DNA of 64,000 bases from Microvelia longipes (GCA_018340805.1 JACMZG010000032.1:6634371-6698370); one strand, 5' to 3'. Shown: positions 21,749 through 33,919, counted from the first letter of the stretch. The notes: a model not told the origin generated them from the sequence alone. Numbers and translations: made by a program.

Positions 21749-22308
21749 AAGAGTCACCCGTGGTGTAGTGGTTAAGGTACACGGCCAATACACAGAATGA
21801 ATGGACTTTAGTCACGGGTTCAATCCCAGCTTGGGCCTCTAGGACTTTTATGAGAGGGATAAAAATTCTGCGTACCACGTCCTTCAGAAGGGACGTAAAG
21901 CCGGGGGTCTCGAGCCTGTGCGTTGTCAGGTACTTGTTAAAGATCCCTTACCCGAAATGAAACTGGGTATAGGCAAAATTTAGGACCTTCATTGTAGATT
22001 TATTAAATACTATACTGTGTCTGCCTTGTAGTTAAAGTGTGTGGAGGTTTGGTTTAACAGTGAGAGCACGTGTTGTCCCAGTTTTCACTAGACTATAAGA
22101 GTCAGTGAAAATATGTATGATTGCTTGAAAAAGCATGAGGGGAACCATAGAAATTCACGCTCTTCTGTCTAGATTAGATGAAATGACCTACACTTGAAAT
22201 TAAAAGGAGTAGAACACTATCTTAGGGAGCAGGCAAAAGGGCCCAACAACGTGGCCTACTTGCCTGGTAACTACACTCCCCCATATCTATCACTACTATT
22301 ACTACTAC
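21749..22308 (+). mobile_element. SINE family B, full-length copy with 13-bp target duplication
   Basis: The tRNA-like head has box A GTGGTGTAGTGGTTAAGG and box B GGGTTCAATCCC. A central stretch (GTCCTTCAGAAGGGACGTAA and onward) follows, then a long 3' region ending in a (CTACTA)n-type tail. Target duplication TAATCTGATAGAT is at 21,736-21,748 and 22,309-22,321. At about 560 bp it is long for a SINE. The central stretch recalls conserved cores of widespread metazoan SINEs (from memory, unverified). It is non-coding and relies on LINE machinery. Confidence 0.9.
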
Positions 22309-22384
22309 TAATCTGATAGATGCAGAGACTTAGGTGACTGTAGGTATAAACCAATACAATTTTATAATAAATCTGGTCCGGGGT

Positions 22385-23135
22385 TTCCAAAATCTTTCGG
22401 ATTCGCTACGCTCGTGCTCACCCCTTAGGACTCACTTCATTCGATCACAGACGTTAAAATCGTCTGGTTTATTCCCAGTGATCACCCATCCAGACACTGA
22501 CCTCGATTGATGATACTTGACATTAACGATCCAACAAATACAATAAATATACTAGCCGTACAATAGAGAGTCAGTACCGTCGATACTTGTGTTAGATATG
22601 AATATACCTGGACCGGTTTCGGCATAACGCCATCATCAGCAGGCGGGGCAACACTCGAGCTCTCAACTAATAAAGTTATATCAGTGATTAACTTTTAGTC
22701 TCAATGAGCACGACGATTCATCTTCAGAAATCTCGTCGTGCTCATCGAGTCTGAAGTTATTTACTGATACAACTTTATTTGTTGAGAGCTCGAATGTTGC
22801 CCCGCCTGCTGATGATGGCGTTAAGCCAAAACCGGTCTAGGGATAGTCATATCCAACAGCAAGTATCGACGGTAACTGATTCTTTGAATGCATCTTCAAC
22901 TAGCGGTAGATACAAACCTTTTTAATTTTGTATAGCACTACATGCGTACTTAATTTCAAGTTGACTCAAGCGTTATTCCCTGTATATTAATAAATCGAAA
23001 TTTTCGCTTTCATTTATGACAGCACACACCCACACACACACTGACAACTCTGAAAACCAATCAGGAGGTCTTATAACGTCTGGAACGGATAATTCCAGTA
23101 AAATCGCTGTGTCGGATTTTTAGTGAAAGTAAAAA
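22385..23135 (-). mobile_element. Repeat family R, reverse copy split by F4
   Basis: Left part: 'cggattcgctacgctcgtgc', then 'cccagtgatcacccatccag' and 'gatccaacaaatac'. Right part after F4: 'cacacacccacacacaca', 'ataattccagtaaaa' and 'gtgtcggatttttag'. Both fit R in reverse, so F4 landed inside this copy. Confidence 0.65.
22567..22885. mobile_element. Palindromic element F4
   Basis: Arms of about 150 bp: AGTCAGTACCGTCGATACTT on the left, AAGTATCGACGGTAACTGAT on the right. Inner landmark 'gcaggcggggcaacactcga' and its complement; short loop near 22,720. It is inserted in an R copy; no coding frame. Confidence 0.8.
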
Positions 23136-23169
23136 TGAAGGAAAAAAAAGATAAAAGAATGACAGCTTT

Positions 23170-23510
23170 ATATATAATAATAATAATAATAATTAATAAT
23201 AATAATATAATAAAATTTTATTTCCACCAAAAAATTATACAATACATATTTAAAAAAAATCTTTAACAATGTATGATTATTTATATTGATTATATATTTT
23301 TTTTCTTTTTTTATATATTTTTTTTTATTTTATTTTCTTTTTATTTATTTATATTTATTTTTCCTTTTTTTATTTTTTTTTTTATGTATAGTATAAATAT
23401 ATATAATATATTATATATATATATTATATATATATATATATAAATATATATATATATGTATATGTGTGTGTGTGGTGTGTGTGTGTGTGTGTGTAATACA
23501 TAAATGGCCT
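23170..23510. repeat. Low-complexity block: (ATA)n, T-rich, (AT)n and (TG)n
   Basis: Successive simple repeats: (ATA)n at 23,173-23,215, T-rich sequence to 23,390, (AT)n to 23,460, then (TG)n to about 23,495. Confidence 0.9.
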
Positions 23511-24096
23511 TGTTTACATTTATTTTTTTCTAATATGTACCTTTGAAACGGATTTCGGACACACAGCAAAGTCTAACTCTCGTCATGTTAGAACTTTATA
23601 AGTGAATTATTTGAAAAGGAAGTCCTTAAATCTCAAGAATAGCGAATGCGTAGAAAGTAAAAATAGAAAGGCAATAAAAGAAAGAATGAATGCAATAAAA
23701 CCGAAAAATAAAGCGATGTAAAACATGAAGTGAAGTCTTATCATATATTAAACATTGATAAGGCTGAAGTTACGCATAATTAGATTTAATAGTTATATTT
23801 TAGGTGTAATAAGTATTTTTATTATTTATTTAATAACAATCAGTTTTATTAAATTGTATTTAAGGGTATATTTATTTATGTGCATATATATTGTAATACC
23901 TGGGACATTTCGTAATCGAGAAATGCATTTAACTTGGTTTTGAGGTCAATGCAATTTGTAAAACATAATAATTGAAGAAGGTGATTAATAGGTTATGAAA
24001 GGTTAGCCGGTTGTTGGAGCCAGGATATCTTATAACTTTGATGTTTGCACATTAATTCTGGTTAAATGGAACTTGGGTTAAACATAGAAATATTAT
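23511..24096. other. No recognised gene
   Basis: A 62-codon frame (23,755-23,943) is hydrophobic because of AT-rich codons. Nothing identifiable. Confidence 0.4.
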
Positions 24097-24235
24097 CACT
24101 GGAAGAGCTCTATTAGTTAAATTTCAGAACATCATAAATATATTATTACTAGAGGGGTAGCAATGGTTGAATTTTAAAACATCGGAGAGATATAATTACT
24201 AAAGGGCCTCCTTCGATTAAATTTTGAAACAAAGT
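24097..24235 (+). repeat. Tandem left ends of element M
   Basis: Two to three successive degenerate copies of the M left end ('atattattactagaggggta', then 'gagatataattactaaaggg') are each followed by 'ggttgaattttaaaacat'-type sequence, at about 65-bp spacing. No right end follows. Confidence 0.6.
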
Positions 24236-24299
24236 AAATGTTACCTGACTACCTTCAATCATTAATGTATTCAAATACTCTGCGGGTATCTCAATACAT

Positions 24300-24630
24300 A
24301 TCCTAACCACATCAGATTTCTCTACCCTCATCCTCATTTCTTCGGACACGCCCTCAGACAGTAACTACATTCGCTTTAGCGGTCACCTATCCAAGCACTG
24401 ACCTCTAATGACGAAGCTCAACTTTGACGATCCAACAAAAAGTGTAATTACTCTTGCCATAATAACACGAAACTTAAAATGCTTCTTTGACACGTAAAGG
24501 AATACCCTTATACCAAAATTTCAATCGATTTTTTTTTAAAAAAACGACTACAAGTCATTTGAATTAAACTTATGCTTATGATAAGATAAAACTTGGCTTA
24601 TATATATGATTTAATACATATGAAAGACTT
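24300..24630 (-). mobile_element. Repeat family R, 3' half, reverse
   Basis: 'accctcatcctcatttcttc', 'cagacagtaactacattc', 'agcggtcacctatccaagca' and 'gatccaacaaaaagtg' follow R in reverse order up to about 24,630. Confidence 0.6.
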
Positions 24631-24830
24631 GGGTTTACATATGACTACAAACATATTGAGTCATTGCATATTTCTTCATTAATATTTGTATGAAGATTCT
24701 TCAATCTTAGTTAACATATACTAAAGTAGGAGACTCAAGCTAAACTTTCTAACACATTATCGTTAGAGAATAATGTCCATAGTTTCTTTTATCACTTATA
24801 ATTAGGGTTAAATGATTTTTAACGTCTTTA

Positions 24831-25334
24831 CAGTTTGGCCAACTTGTGAGGAAATATAAGTGTACTGTCAAGTTTTACAATAATGGAAACCAGGCAAATA
24901 GTGCTTACTTTGTTGTGATTTAAGTATAAACATTTGTCGTTAGATGAGAGTTAGTTTGAGGCACAGAAGAGACTAGATTTTGTAAGAGTTAATAAACTAT
25001 GTATTTAGTGATATATTATATCACTAAATACACTTAGCATATTCATGTTTAATGAAGCTAATTCATGCATAGAAAATGCTTATTGACGTTATGTATAGAA
25101 TTTCCATTTTTTGCATGAAATAGCTTCATTAAACATGAATATACTACGTGTAAGTAGTGAAATATTGTTTATTTAATCTAATGAAATCTAGTCTCTTCTA
25201 TGTCTTAAACTAATTCTCATCTAACGACAAATGTTTATACTTAAATCACAACAAAGTAAACAATATTTTACTAATTTCCATTATTGTAAAAACCTGAGAG
25301 TACACTTATATTTCCTCACAAGTTGGCAAAACTG
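24831..25334. mobile_element. Palindromic element F5
   Basis: 504-bp palindrome: CAGTTTGGCCAACTTGTGAG on the left, CTCACAAGTTGGCAAAACTG on the right. The arms run about 240 bp, with a smaller dyad near 25,015 ('tttagtgatatattatatca') present in one arm only. A related right-arm fragment lies at about 60,893-60,985. No coding frame. Confidence 0.8.
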
Positions 25335-26043
25335 ATCTAATACTATTAAAACACACACGAGTATTAATAATAATTTGTCGATAGAACTGATATCCAATTT
25401 ATTTGTGCACCTGGGGAATGAATTTTTCTCCTTGAGTATTTAATTTAATTCCTGAGGCAAGGCCTATGGCAATTATTATGGATTATCCTATGTAATAAAA
25501 TCCGAATCAATTTTAAATAAATAATTGTCGAGACAAGAATAAGGAAATCACACAATTTAAGTGTATGGTGGTTTAGTAAACACTCTCCGTTAACTAAACA
25601 AATTATAATACTTTATTTTTGTAAACATCTTAAACTTTTAATTATATAATAAAAGATTTTCGCATCTTGAAACACTTAGATAAAACATACTTTGATTGAT
25701 AAGTAATAAGCGAATAAGACGTTGGTTGTACGCAGCTGCGTTGCAATCCGTTATTGCTAATAAATCTCGGCTACATGTAGAGAGCAATATTATCTTTATT
25801 TAAGGGTATGTCGCATTTCCTGCTTCATCCAAGTCAAATATGGTGATAACGACATTCTTTAATTATGCCAAGCCTACAATATTTCCAAACCTGGGTTTGG
25901 AAAATAAAATATCCAGATGACTAGGGATGTGCTCCTTCAAAGAACTGATAACCTTGCTCCTTCCATTCTAATATATAAAGAAAGGAGGAGGGGGGGTGAC
26001 TTAAAGGAGCTTACTGAATTCAAAAATGCATTTATCATTACAC

Positions 26044-26045
<2 letters not shown>
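25335..26045. other. No recognised gene
   Basis: AT-rich. Contains 'aaaggaggagggggggtga' at about 25,980, a purine-rich run beside the AT tract. No named repeat. Confidence 0.4.
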
Positions 26046-26138
<93 letters not shown>

Positions 26139-26150
26139 ATATTATGTATT
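26046..26150. repeat. (AT)n microsatellite
   Basis: AT dinucleotide run of about 90 bp; open frames across it are artefacts. Confidence 0.95.
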
Positions 26151-27421
26151 ACATATAATAATATATATTTATATATATATGTATACATTTATCACAATGT
26201 CCTCTCACAGGCTTTTATTTAAGACAGTCTCTTGAAAGATTTAGATTAAATATAACTAAAACTAAATATAATAATATTATAGTATATCAATACTATAATA
26301 ATATCATATATCGTATAATAATAATTATTTATATATTTCTATTAATATGTATTATTTATTTACATCTATTAATATGTATTATATATTTATATCTATTCCT
26401 TGTATATTCTAATGGACTAATTTCCTGTATTTGTCAACTAAGGTTATTAATATTTCTTTTTATTTCCTTATTCTCGTATATCCTAGTGACAATCTTTTTT
26501 GTAAACAACTATACTTAGAGGTTAAATACATAACAATACATAAACCAGCCAGACATAAATACATAATACATACACCAGCCAGACATAAATACATAACAAG
26601 TTGCCAAGTATCCAACTGAGCTTCATCAAGGCTCATTTTTGTATAAAAGTATGCACAAATTTATTTTTTTAAAGCTTCAGGTGCAGACTCTGCATCTTGT
26701 TGAAGTTTCGTGTGTGTATAAATATATGTATATATAACACTTTCAAGTAAACACGCTATCATTTTCATGAGTTTTCATTATTAATTATTTTGTGCTATCA
26801 TTATTTATTATTTAAAATTACGGGCGAAAAAAAATCGAGTGCGGTGCCGATTTCACTGTTTTTCTAGGCGGTGAATTTAATAAAATCGGTACAAAGCTGA
26901 TACGACCACTAAAAATAACCAAAAGACCAAGAGTTAGTCTAGAGACTAGTTGCAACAAAACAAGGAGTGAGCCGGGATCGATATTTTAGTCACATAAATT
27001 TAGGGTTTGATCGTGATCCTTTGCTAAGATTTATTTAAAAAGAACTACGAACACAAATATTAAATATTTAAATGTACTCATTAGTACTAATTAGTACAGT
27101 GCTGATAACATTTAGTACGGCACTAATAAGCACTGTACCCGAGATAAGACCTTGCCGGCTACATCACGCTAACTGCACATATTGCATCTACTGCGTCCGA
27201 CCAATCCTATTTATCCATATAGCTTTCGTAATATTTATCTGTTATTTCATACTTCTTTCTGTTTATTACACGCATTGATAGACACTACAATTATCAGTCA
27301 AATATTAATTTATATACATTTTATTTTTATTTGATTATTTAAATGTTTTTTTGACTCTAAGTTAGTTAATAATGCTACGTCCTTCTATAAAAGTTTTTCC
27401 TAGAAACAACTGACAAGTTAA
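26151..27421. other. No gene; short duplicated motif
   Basis: A 31-bp unit ('ccagccagacataaatacat') is repeated at about 26,545 and 26,576. 'attagtact'-type repeats occur at 27,078-27,135. The 68-codon frame at 27,072 is built on those repeats and I do not credit it. Confidence 0.4.
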
Positions 27422-27423
27422 TA

Positions 27424-27709
27424 GACCAAGAGCCCAGGGGTGTTTTGTTAATAAAAAGTGTAATGGCTGAAACCGGCCTCAATTTTTCGTAAATACCTTC
27501 CTGAACAAGGATCTGCAATTCTGCCGACTCGTATCGGATGGGTGTCCCAGGCAGAACGCACTTTAGGTGTCAAAGGTTCTGCCTGGGACACCCATCCGAT
27601 ACGAGTCGGCAGAATTGCAGATCCTTGTTCAGGAAGGTATTTACGAAAAATTGAGACCGGTTCCAGCCATTACACTTTTTATTAACAAAACACCCCTGGG
27701 CTCTTGGTC
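27424..27709. mobile_element. Palindromic element F1, 286-bp copy
   Basis: Ends GACCAAGAGCCC and GGGCTCTTGGTC, flanked by TA (27,422-27,423 and 27,710-27,711). Arms of about 140 bp meet at a tiny spacer near 27,566 ('ctttaggtgtcaaagg'). Same length as the copy at 61,266. The 61-codon frame crossing the right arm is a by-product. Confidence 0.9.
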
Positions 27710-27754
27710 TATAACAAAACTACTAAAAAATGACGGAGTTTCATTAATTTGAAT

Positions 27755-29135
27755 CATAAGAGCAACTTTTAAACTTTTTAAACCATAAGTGATATTTTTC
27801 CTTATTAACTCATTTTTGAATTATAAAGAGTCACTCTTCTTGAAATTATAAGAGCAACTTTTCATCCATAATTCTTAAACCATAAGTGCTATTTTTCCTT
27901 ATCAACTCATTTTTGAATTATAAAGAGTCACTCTTCTTGAAATTATAAGAGCAACTTTTCATCCATAATTCTTAAACCATAAGTGCTATTTTCCTTATCA
28001 ACTCATTTTTGATTATTAAAGAGTCACTCTTCTTGAAATTATAAGACAACTTTTCATCCATAATTCTTAAACCATAAGTGCTATTTTTCCTTATCAACTC
28101 ATTTTTGAATTATAAAGAGTCACTCTTCTTGAAATTATAAGAGCAACTTTTCATCCATAATTCTTAAACCATAAGTGCTATTTTTCCTTATCAACTCATT
28201 TTTGAATTATAAAGAGTCACTCTTCTTGAAATTATAAGAGCAACTTTTCTTCCATAATTCTTAAACTATAAGTGCTATTTTTCCTTATCAACTCATTTTT
28301 GAATTATAAAGAGTCACTCTTCTTGAAATTATAAGAGCAACTTTCTTCCATAATTCTTAAACTATAAGTGCTATTTTTCCTTATCAACTCATTTTTGAAT
28401 ATAAAGAGTCACTCTTCTTGAAATTATAAGAGCAACTTCTTCCATAATTCTTAAACTATAAGTGCTATTTTTCCTTATCAACTCATTTTTGAATTATAAA
28501 GAGTCACTCTTCTTGAAATTATAAGAGCAACTTTTCATCCATAATTCTTAAACTATAAGTGCTATTTTTCCTTATCAACTCATTTTTGAATTATAAAGAG
28601 TCACTCTTCTTGAAATTATAAGAGCAACTTTTCTTCCATAATTCTTAAACCTATAAGTGCTATTTTTCCTTATCAACTCATTTTTGAATTATAAAGAGTC
28701 ACTCTTCTTGAAATTATAAGAGCAACTTTTTAAACCATTAAGTGCTATTTTCCTTATCAACTCATTTTTTGAATTATAAAGAGTCACTCTTCTTGAAATT
28801 ATAAGAGCAACTTTTCTTCCATAATTCTTAAACTATAAGTGCTATTTTTCCTTATCAACTCATTTTGAATTATAAAGAGTCACTCTCTTGAAATTATAAG
28901 AGCAACTTTTCATCCATAATTCTTAAACCATAAGTGCTATTTTTCCTTATCAACTCATTTTTGAATTATAATGAGCCACTCTTCTTGAAATTATAAGAGC
29001 AACTTTTCTATAATAATTCTTAAACCATATGTGCTATTTTTCATTATCAACTCATTTTTAAATTATAAAGAGTCACTCTTCTTGAAATTATAAGAGCAAC
29101 TTTTCTTCAATAATTCTTAAAACCATTCTTCGCAT
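27755..29135. repeat. 97-bp minisatellite, about 14 copies
   Basis: The unit contains GAGTCACTCTTCTTGAAATT, 'ataagagcaacttttcatcc', 'ttcttaaaccataagtgcta' and 'ccttatcaactcatttttga'. GAGTCACTCT recurs at 27,828, 27,926, 28,021 and so on to 29,070. Copies differ by single-base changes and homopolymer length; the last copies at the 3' edge are more diverged. Confidence 0.95.
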
Positions 29136-29573
29136 CATAAGTACAACTCTTCTTTGACTGTAAATAATGAAGAGTAAAGATTTTATAGAGCAACTTTTAC
29201 TGGGATCTTGATCTCTGAATAAGATCCGACCCTGACCAATATCAATATAAAAGAAATGGCTACTATTATCCAACGAGATATTGTATAATAAACATTGTAT
29301 AATGATTTACTTGTAAATCCTGTATTTGTATTTGGAGTCGTTCCAGACCTGAGTCTGAGTTACATACCTTGACATCTCTTTTTCTGGTTTTCAGGTAAAA
29401 TGACGTTTTAAGTCAAAAAGCTTCTGCGCAACATTTTTTATTTCACCATTAGTGGGTTTTTAGGGAGTGGTGATATATGTGTGACCTAGCAAATAGGTCA
29501 CATATTTGAGCCCTTTTTGCTAACGCTATTAGATAGAAGATAGTTGCTAACATATGAGCCCTAGAGTGCCTAT
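29136..29573. other. No gene; one short hairpin
   Basis: 29,472-29,503 forms a hairpin (ATATGTGTGACCT / AGGTCACATAT). Otherwise unassigned. Confidence 0.4.
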
Positions 29574-30159
29574 ATAACAGAGTGAAGCCATAGGGCTACT
29601 CAAAAGCTATTGGTCAATTCTTGGATCAATCCCTTCCCTTTTTAGGTTACCGTTATGCAGCAAAACATCAGGTTACTCTACCCTACAAGCTTCAGTTTCC
29701 TGTTCGTTGCATTTGTTATCGGCTGTGAAATTTTCTTTTTAAACTGTTTTTTTATGAACAAAGTCATTTTTTATTGCAAATATTAGTTTGCATTGTGGTA
29801 TTCGTATTTATTGCCATTGTTTTCTTAAAATAATTGTGCTTAAAACGTAAATTTGTTTACACAATTACTTAATTAAAATACTTAATATTAAAAACTTAAC
29901 TTAATTAAACACAATAATTAATTATATTTTCAAAAGCATTATTAAAATTAATTTCAAAATGAAAATCTGGTAATAAAAAGATCACAGAATAAATAACAAC
30001 GGCTATTCAATGCAAAATTTATGAAGTAAAGTAAAAAAGATTTTATATTAAATATAGCGGCTCTATATTCTTCTTTTTCTTCTTCTCTATCTCTTGTTAA
30101 AAGATGTCGGACCGCCGCCATTTTTTATCCAATGGCTTCACTCTGTTATATAGGCACTC
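29574..30159. mobile_element. 586-bp TIR element with TA flanks
   Basis: 28-bp perfect terminal repeats: GAGTGCCTATATAACAGAGT and onward at 29,574-29,601, complement at 30,132-30,159. TA lies on both sides (29,572-29,573 and 30,160-30,161). The interior is AT-rich and non-coding. TIR plus TA points to a non-autonomous Tc1/mariner-type element. Confidence 0.8.
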
Positions 30160-30324
30160 TAATGAACCCTAGTGTGTGCAATATGTTTCTAATGCACAGA
30201 AGACCTGTGACGTAACTCTCAGTTTCAATGGCTTTAAACTAGAATCAACACGTGCCGCACTGATATGCTAAGCTTTCCTTCTCTTTTAAACATAAGACAG
30301 AAACATATACTCAATATATGCCAA

Positions 30325-30415
30325 TATTGTGGATCCTAAATTTTGCCTAACCCTAAATTCATTTATGGTTAGGGATCTTTTACAAGTACCTGACTTCCTA
30401 CTGACTCGGAACTAT
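30325..30415 (-). mobile_element. SINE family B, internal fragment
   Basis: 'gatcctaaattttgcctaac' and 'gggatcttttacaagtacct' match family B in reverse (compare 34,565-34,625). No head or tail remains. Confidence 0.65.
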
Positions 30416-31306
30416 CGAAACAATCGATTGTTATGTATTAATTTTTTTTTAATGTATTTACGCCAAATAAAATTAATTCTGATGTAACTACATACATACT
30501 TTGATATATAATTCCGTCTTTGATTCTCTTTATGTGTAGGACGGAACTAGTTAAGAAGGTAGTAAATTTCCGTACTTTGCATATAACTTATTTATGCACG
30601 GAATAAAGTCACCCAAAGATAATCCTAACTTGATTTTAAGTCTCAACTTGATTCCAAAGTCCTGACCATATAAATCACACTAAAGTTCACAACTTTAATT
30701 CTGTTATGTACTGTAACCTTGTTACTAACCTGACTAAACCTGTTGGACGTTATTACTTAGACCGAATTTATTTATACCAGATACGGTATCACAAAGTGCA
30801 CTTGGTTCAGACGGGTCGGCGCAATACTTAAATTCCATTTCCTAAAAAACGAAGTGTTTCCTCCAAAATCAGTTTCTAAAAGACATTTAAATCACTGCTT
30901 AATACAACTATGGAAGGAGTATACTCCATGTTATTCAGAGTTAAGGGTGTACGGACGCGACATTTTTCGTATTTCCCAAATTGCTCGTCATCACCTTGCA
31001 TGAATAAAATTGTTTTTTTTATTAAATTTTTTTTTACATACATTCATGCACCTGGAATTTTATAGCTGATCTTTATGTTATCGAAAGTGCTTAAACCGAA
31101 TTTAAAATATATATTTTTTTTAAATGAGTTAGAGATTAGATTAAATAAGTAGCATTTAGTCAAACAATTCTGAATACTTAATGACCATTTTTGCCTGCCC
31201 TAATCCTAAAACACATAAGACCTGATTTTTTTAAATTTACGAAGTACAGAGGATCAACATAGACCTGTTGATCCACTGACCTACATGCAAGGAAATATTT
31301 GTCAGA
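30416..31306. other. No recognised gene
   Basis: AT-rich sequence with homopolymer T runs. A 119-codon minus frame starting nearby is stitched from AT repeat and SINE sequence and is not a gene. Confidence 0.4.

Positions 31307-31355
<49 letters not shown>
31307..31355. repeat. (AT)n microsatellite, left of SINE
   Basis: AT run of about 48 bp that stops exactly at the SINE tail. Confidence 0.95.
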
Positions 31356-31359
<4 letters not shown>

Positions 31360-31580
31360 CGTTTAGAGCCTTGCGGCTCATCAGGAATAACCCCTGCGGA
31401 AACAACCTTGGGTGGTAGTAGCAACCGTTACGCTCAAAGTGTATTCTAAAGTTGGCGATAAATTTATCTAAACAATAATCTTCTATAAACTGAGAGCGTA
31501 ACCTGGGATGTGAACCCCAGACCTCCGTGGGTGTCAAAGGTCAGTGTAAAGACTAACGCCTAACGACCTCGGCCACGGAG

Positions 31581-31584
<4 letters not shown>
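31356..31584 (-). mobile_element. SINE family A, subfamily 2, inside an AT tract
   Basis: Reverse copy beginning TGCCCGTTTAGAGCCTTGCG and ending in the tRNA-like head ('cctcggccacggaggtgc'). Close to the 19,483 copy, including the longer box A-box B spacing. AT repeats lie on both sides, so any target duplication cannot be told from the microsatellite. Confidence 0.85.
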
Positions 31585-31642
<58 letters not shown>

Positions 31643-31664
31643 ATTATATAATATATATATATCA

Positions 31665-31728
<64 letters not shown>

Positions 31729-31730
31729 GT
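31585..31730. repeat. (AT)n microsatellite, right of SINE
   Basis: AT run of about 145 bp with a few interruptions ('atcatgat'). It was probably continuous with 31,307-31,355 before the SINE inserted. Confidence 0.95.
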
Positions 31731-31860
31731 GTCAAAGGATAAACTGTGTGATATAGTTAGGGTTAGAACAATCAACACTATAAGATAAAATCATACGTTA
31801 AGCACATCTTGAACATTCTTTTAATTATCTATAAATATAAGAAGTAACATATATCCGTTG
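31731..31860 (+). repeat. Dispersed repeat W
   Basis: 'tgtcaaaggataaactgtgt', 'gatatagttagggttagaac' and 'aacactataagataaaatca' recur, diverged, at 35,215, 49,838, 56,480 and 56,685, usually beside an AT tract. Nature unknown. Confidence 0.5.
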
Positions 31861-33167
31861 ACATATATAGGCATCGAACTACAAGCGACAACCGTAAATC
31901 TGTCACGAATGGCGGTATCACGGATCGAGTTCGATTCCCGTTCACAATCTTATTTAGGGAAATTGCTTATTGGGTGCATTACTTGGATATTATTTTGTGT
32001 AAGAATGCAAAGTAAAAGTTTCAAAACAATGTCGAACACAAATCAGACTGGAGTTGTGTTGTTTTGAGAAGAAATCAAGATATATGGAAAGGATGCATCA
32101 CGATTCTGTACTGAACAGACTCTTATCACTACAGAATTGGATTTTTCCGATTTAACCCAGAAATAATAAAACCTAAACGGATGATTTAAACAAACATTTT
32201 ACAAAAACGTGAATTTATTGAGTTATTTATTATTTTAGTGTGTAAATAAAATTAATTGATAAATTAAAACACCATTACGGTGAAAATCGGCTTGTTATCA
32301 GTTAATTTAAATACCTGTAACAACTAATTTAAACAAATTAATGCAATTAAAATGATTTTCACCATCTTATCACTCAGTTTAAATACTCGTGACAACCCAT
32401 TAAACCCCTAAAATAGTGATTCTACTGAGTTCATACCCCCTAAAATTAATTAAATTAAAGCACTTTGATAAAAAATTTAAAGAAATAATCGTCACAAATA
32501 AGAAAAACCAAAAAACTCCCATAAGGATATTAACAATGATCACCCTTCCGTTATCAATTTCTTATCAGCGACGGTGGCGCTGCTACGGACTTTGAATCGC
32601 GAATAATTTAGAGATACCCCCACGCCCCCCCCCCCCTTAGAGAAGAACTTCTCAAACTACTCCCTTCAATCTAGTCTCTTCTAAAGTCAAAACTGATCCT
32701 TATCACATAATTCTATTACTACATTGATCCTGATCATATGAAGGACTGACTTTACGAACAAGTCGTGATTAGTTTAGACCAGCATAATTACACATTCCCA
32801 TTATTAGCAATAACATATAATTATTTCTTATGATAAACACAATATTTACGAGTTATCAATTAATCGCTAATGCGTTCTAAGCGCTGTTTGACGCGTGCGC
32901 CAAATATACCCTTGAACTTTAGCTCGAAAACTTGGCTCAACTTAACAGGATAGAAATTTTCTTAATACCAATGACCCCGAGATCATCTCTATATAAGGAT
33001 AATTTATAGTGTGACGCCATTTTGTCTGGTTGCCTTCCAAGTTAGACTGGAATATAATAAATTAATTTAAATCTTGGTATGATTAGTTTCCATAAAAATA
33101 TCATTGTTTACAGAGAGCGCTAGTTGAGTGGTTCTTTTAAATCTATTCATATTTTCATTAACGCAAT
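31861..33167. other. No gene; one tRNA-like box B and a C run
   Basis: 31,930-31,950 contains GAGTTCGATTCCCGTTC, a box B-like sequence without a convincing box A, so it is possibly a SINE remnant. 32,617-32,637 is C-rich. The 69-codon frame at 31,858 spans the tRNA-like piece and I do not credit it. Confidence 0.35.
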
Positions 33168-33330
33168 CATAGATATACTGTTTATACTAGAGATGGCATA
33201 GCTTATCTCAATACATTGAGAGGCCTGAAATATTTTTTGGGGCTCTCAGGGGCTCTGTGTAACCTCATTGCAACCTTCTCTAAGTGTGAGTTCACGTTAT
33301 AATAAACAGGTTGATTTTGGCTTCCCGCAC
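33168..33330 (-). mobile_element. TIR element M, partial reverse copy
   Basis: 'tatactagagatggcatagc', 'ggggctctcaggggctctgt' and 'gtaacctcattgcaacc' match the M right half in reverse. The other end was not found. Confidence 0.65.
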
Positions 33331-33919
33331 AATCAGTAATATTTTAAAATAGAAGTCCTTATAAGGTTTTTTAGTATTAAATAAAATTTATTTATATATT
33401 TTGTTAACGAGTAATGTCAGGCATGGGGCTATGGCCAATGTTATGTCAAGCTGGCACCAGCCCATGTCTGTTATGCTGCGCCCTGCAAGCTATTAAACAT
33501 CTTTCATGCATCAATACTTAACATGTTGCAATAAATAATAAATAGCCATATAATGTCTGACCTATTAAATTAAAACCGCGAATATTAAATATAATTTCAC
33601 TGTTTAACCTTCATCGCTAATTGAAACTCGCTCGGGGCCGCAGATTTATTAAAAATAATGATTTATTTGTGTTAATTTTTCACTGAACATGTGGTTGGAG
33701 TAATTACTCTGGCGTGATATGCAGTTCTAACTCAATGTCTGTAGGAAACGACTCTAATCACGTTTAAGTAAATTCTAAATACGTAAATAAATTGAAAGAG
33801 TTGGTCGGAGAGGGAGGAGGTTGCTATATTGCGGTTTTAGAGAATTCAGTCCACCATTCCTGGGACCCTTCGGGGGGTAACCATCTAGGGGAGTAACTAT
33901 CTAAAGAAATACCAATTTA
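33331..33919. other. No recognised gene
   Basis: Contains a less AT-rich piece (33,420-33,490, 'gccaatgttatgtcaagctg') I cannot assign, and a G-rich patch at 33,860-33,895. Confidence 0.35.

Noticed and set aside
26046..26235. Overlapping frames of 69-101 codons
   Set aside because: Translations of an (AT)n microsatellite (Ile-Tyr repeats).
31178..31537. 119-codon minus-strand frame
   Set aside because: Built from unassigned sequence, an (AT)n tract and SINE A; no domain.
31858..32067. Possible small gene or tRNA
   Set aside because: A box B-like GTTCGATTCCC is present but no matching box A or cloverleaf, and the open frame has no recognisable composition.
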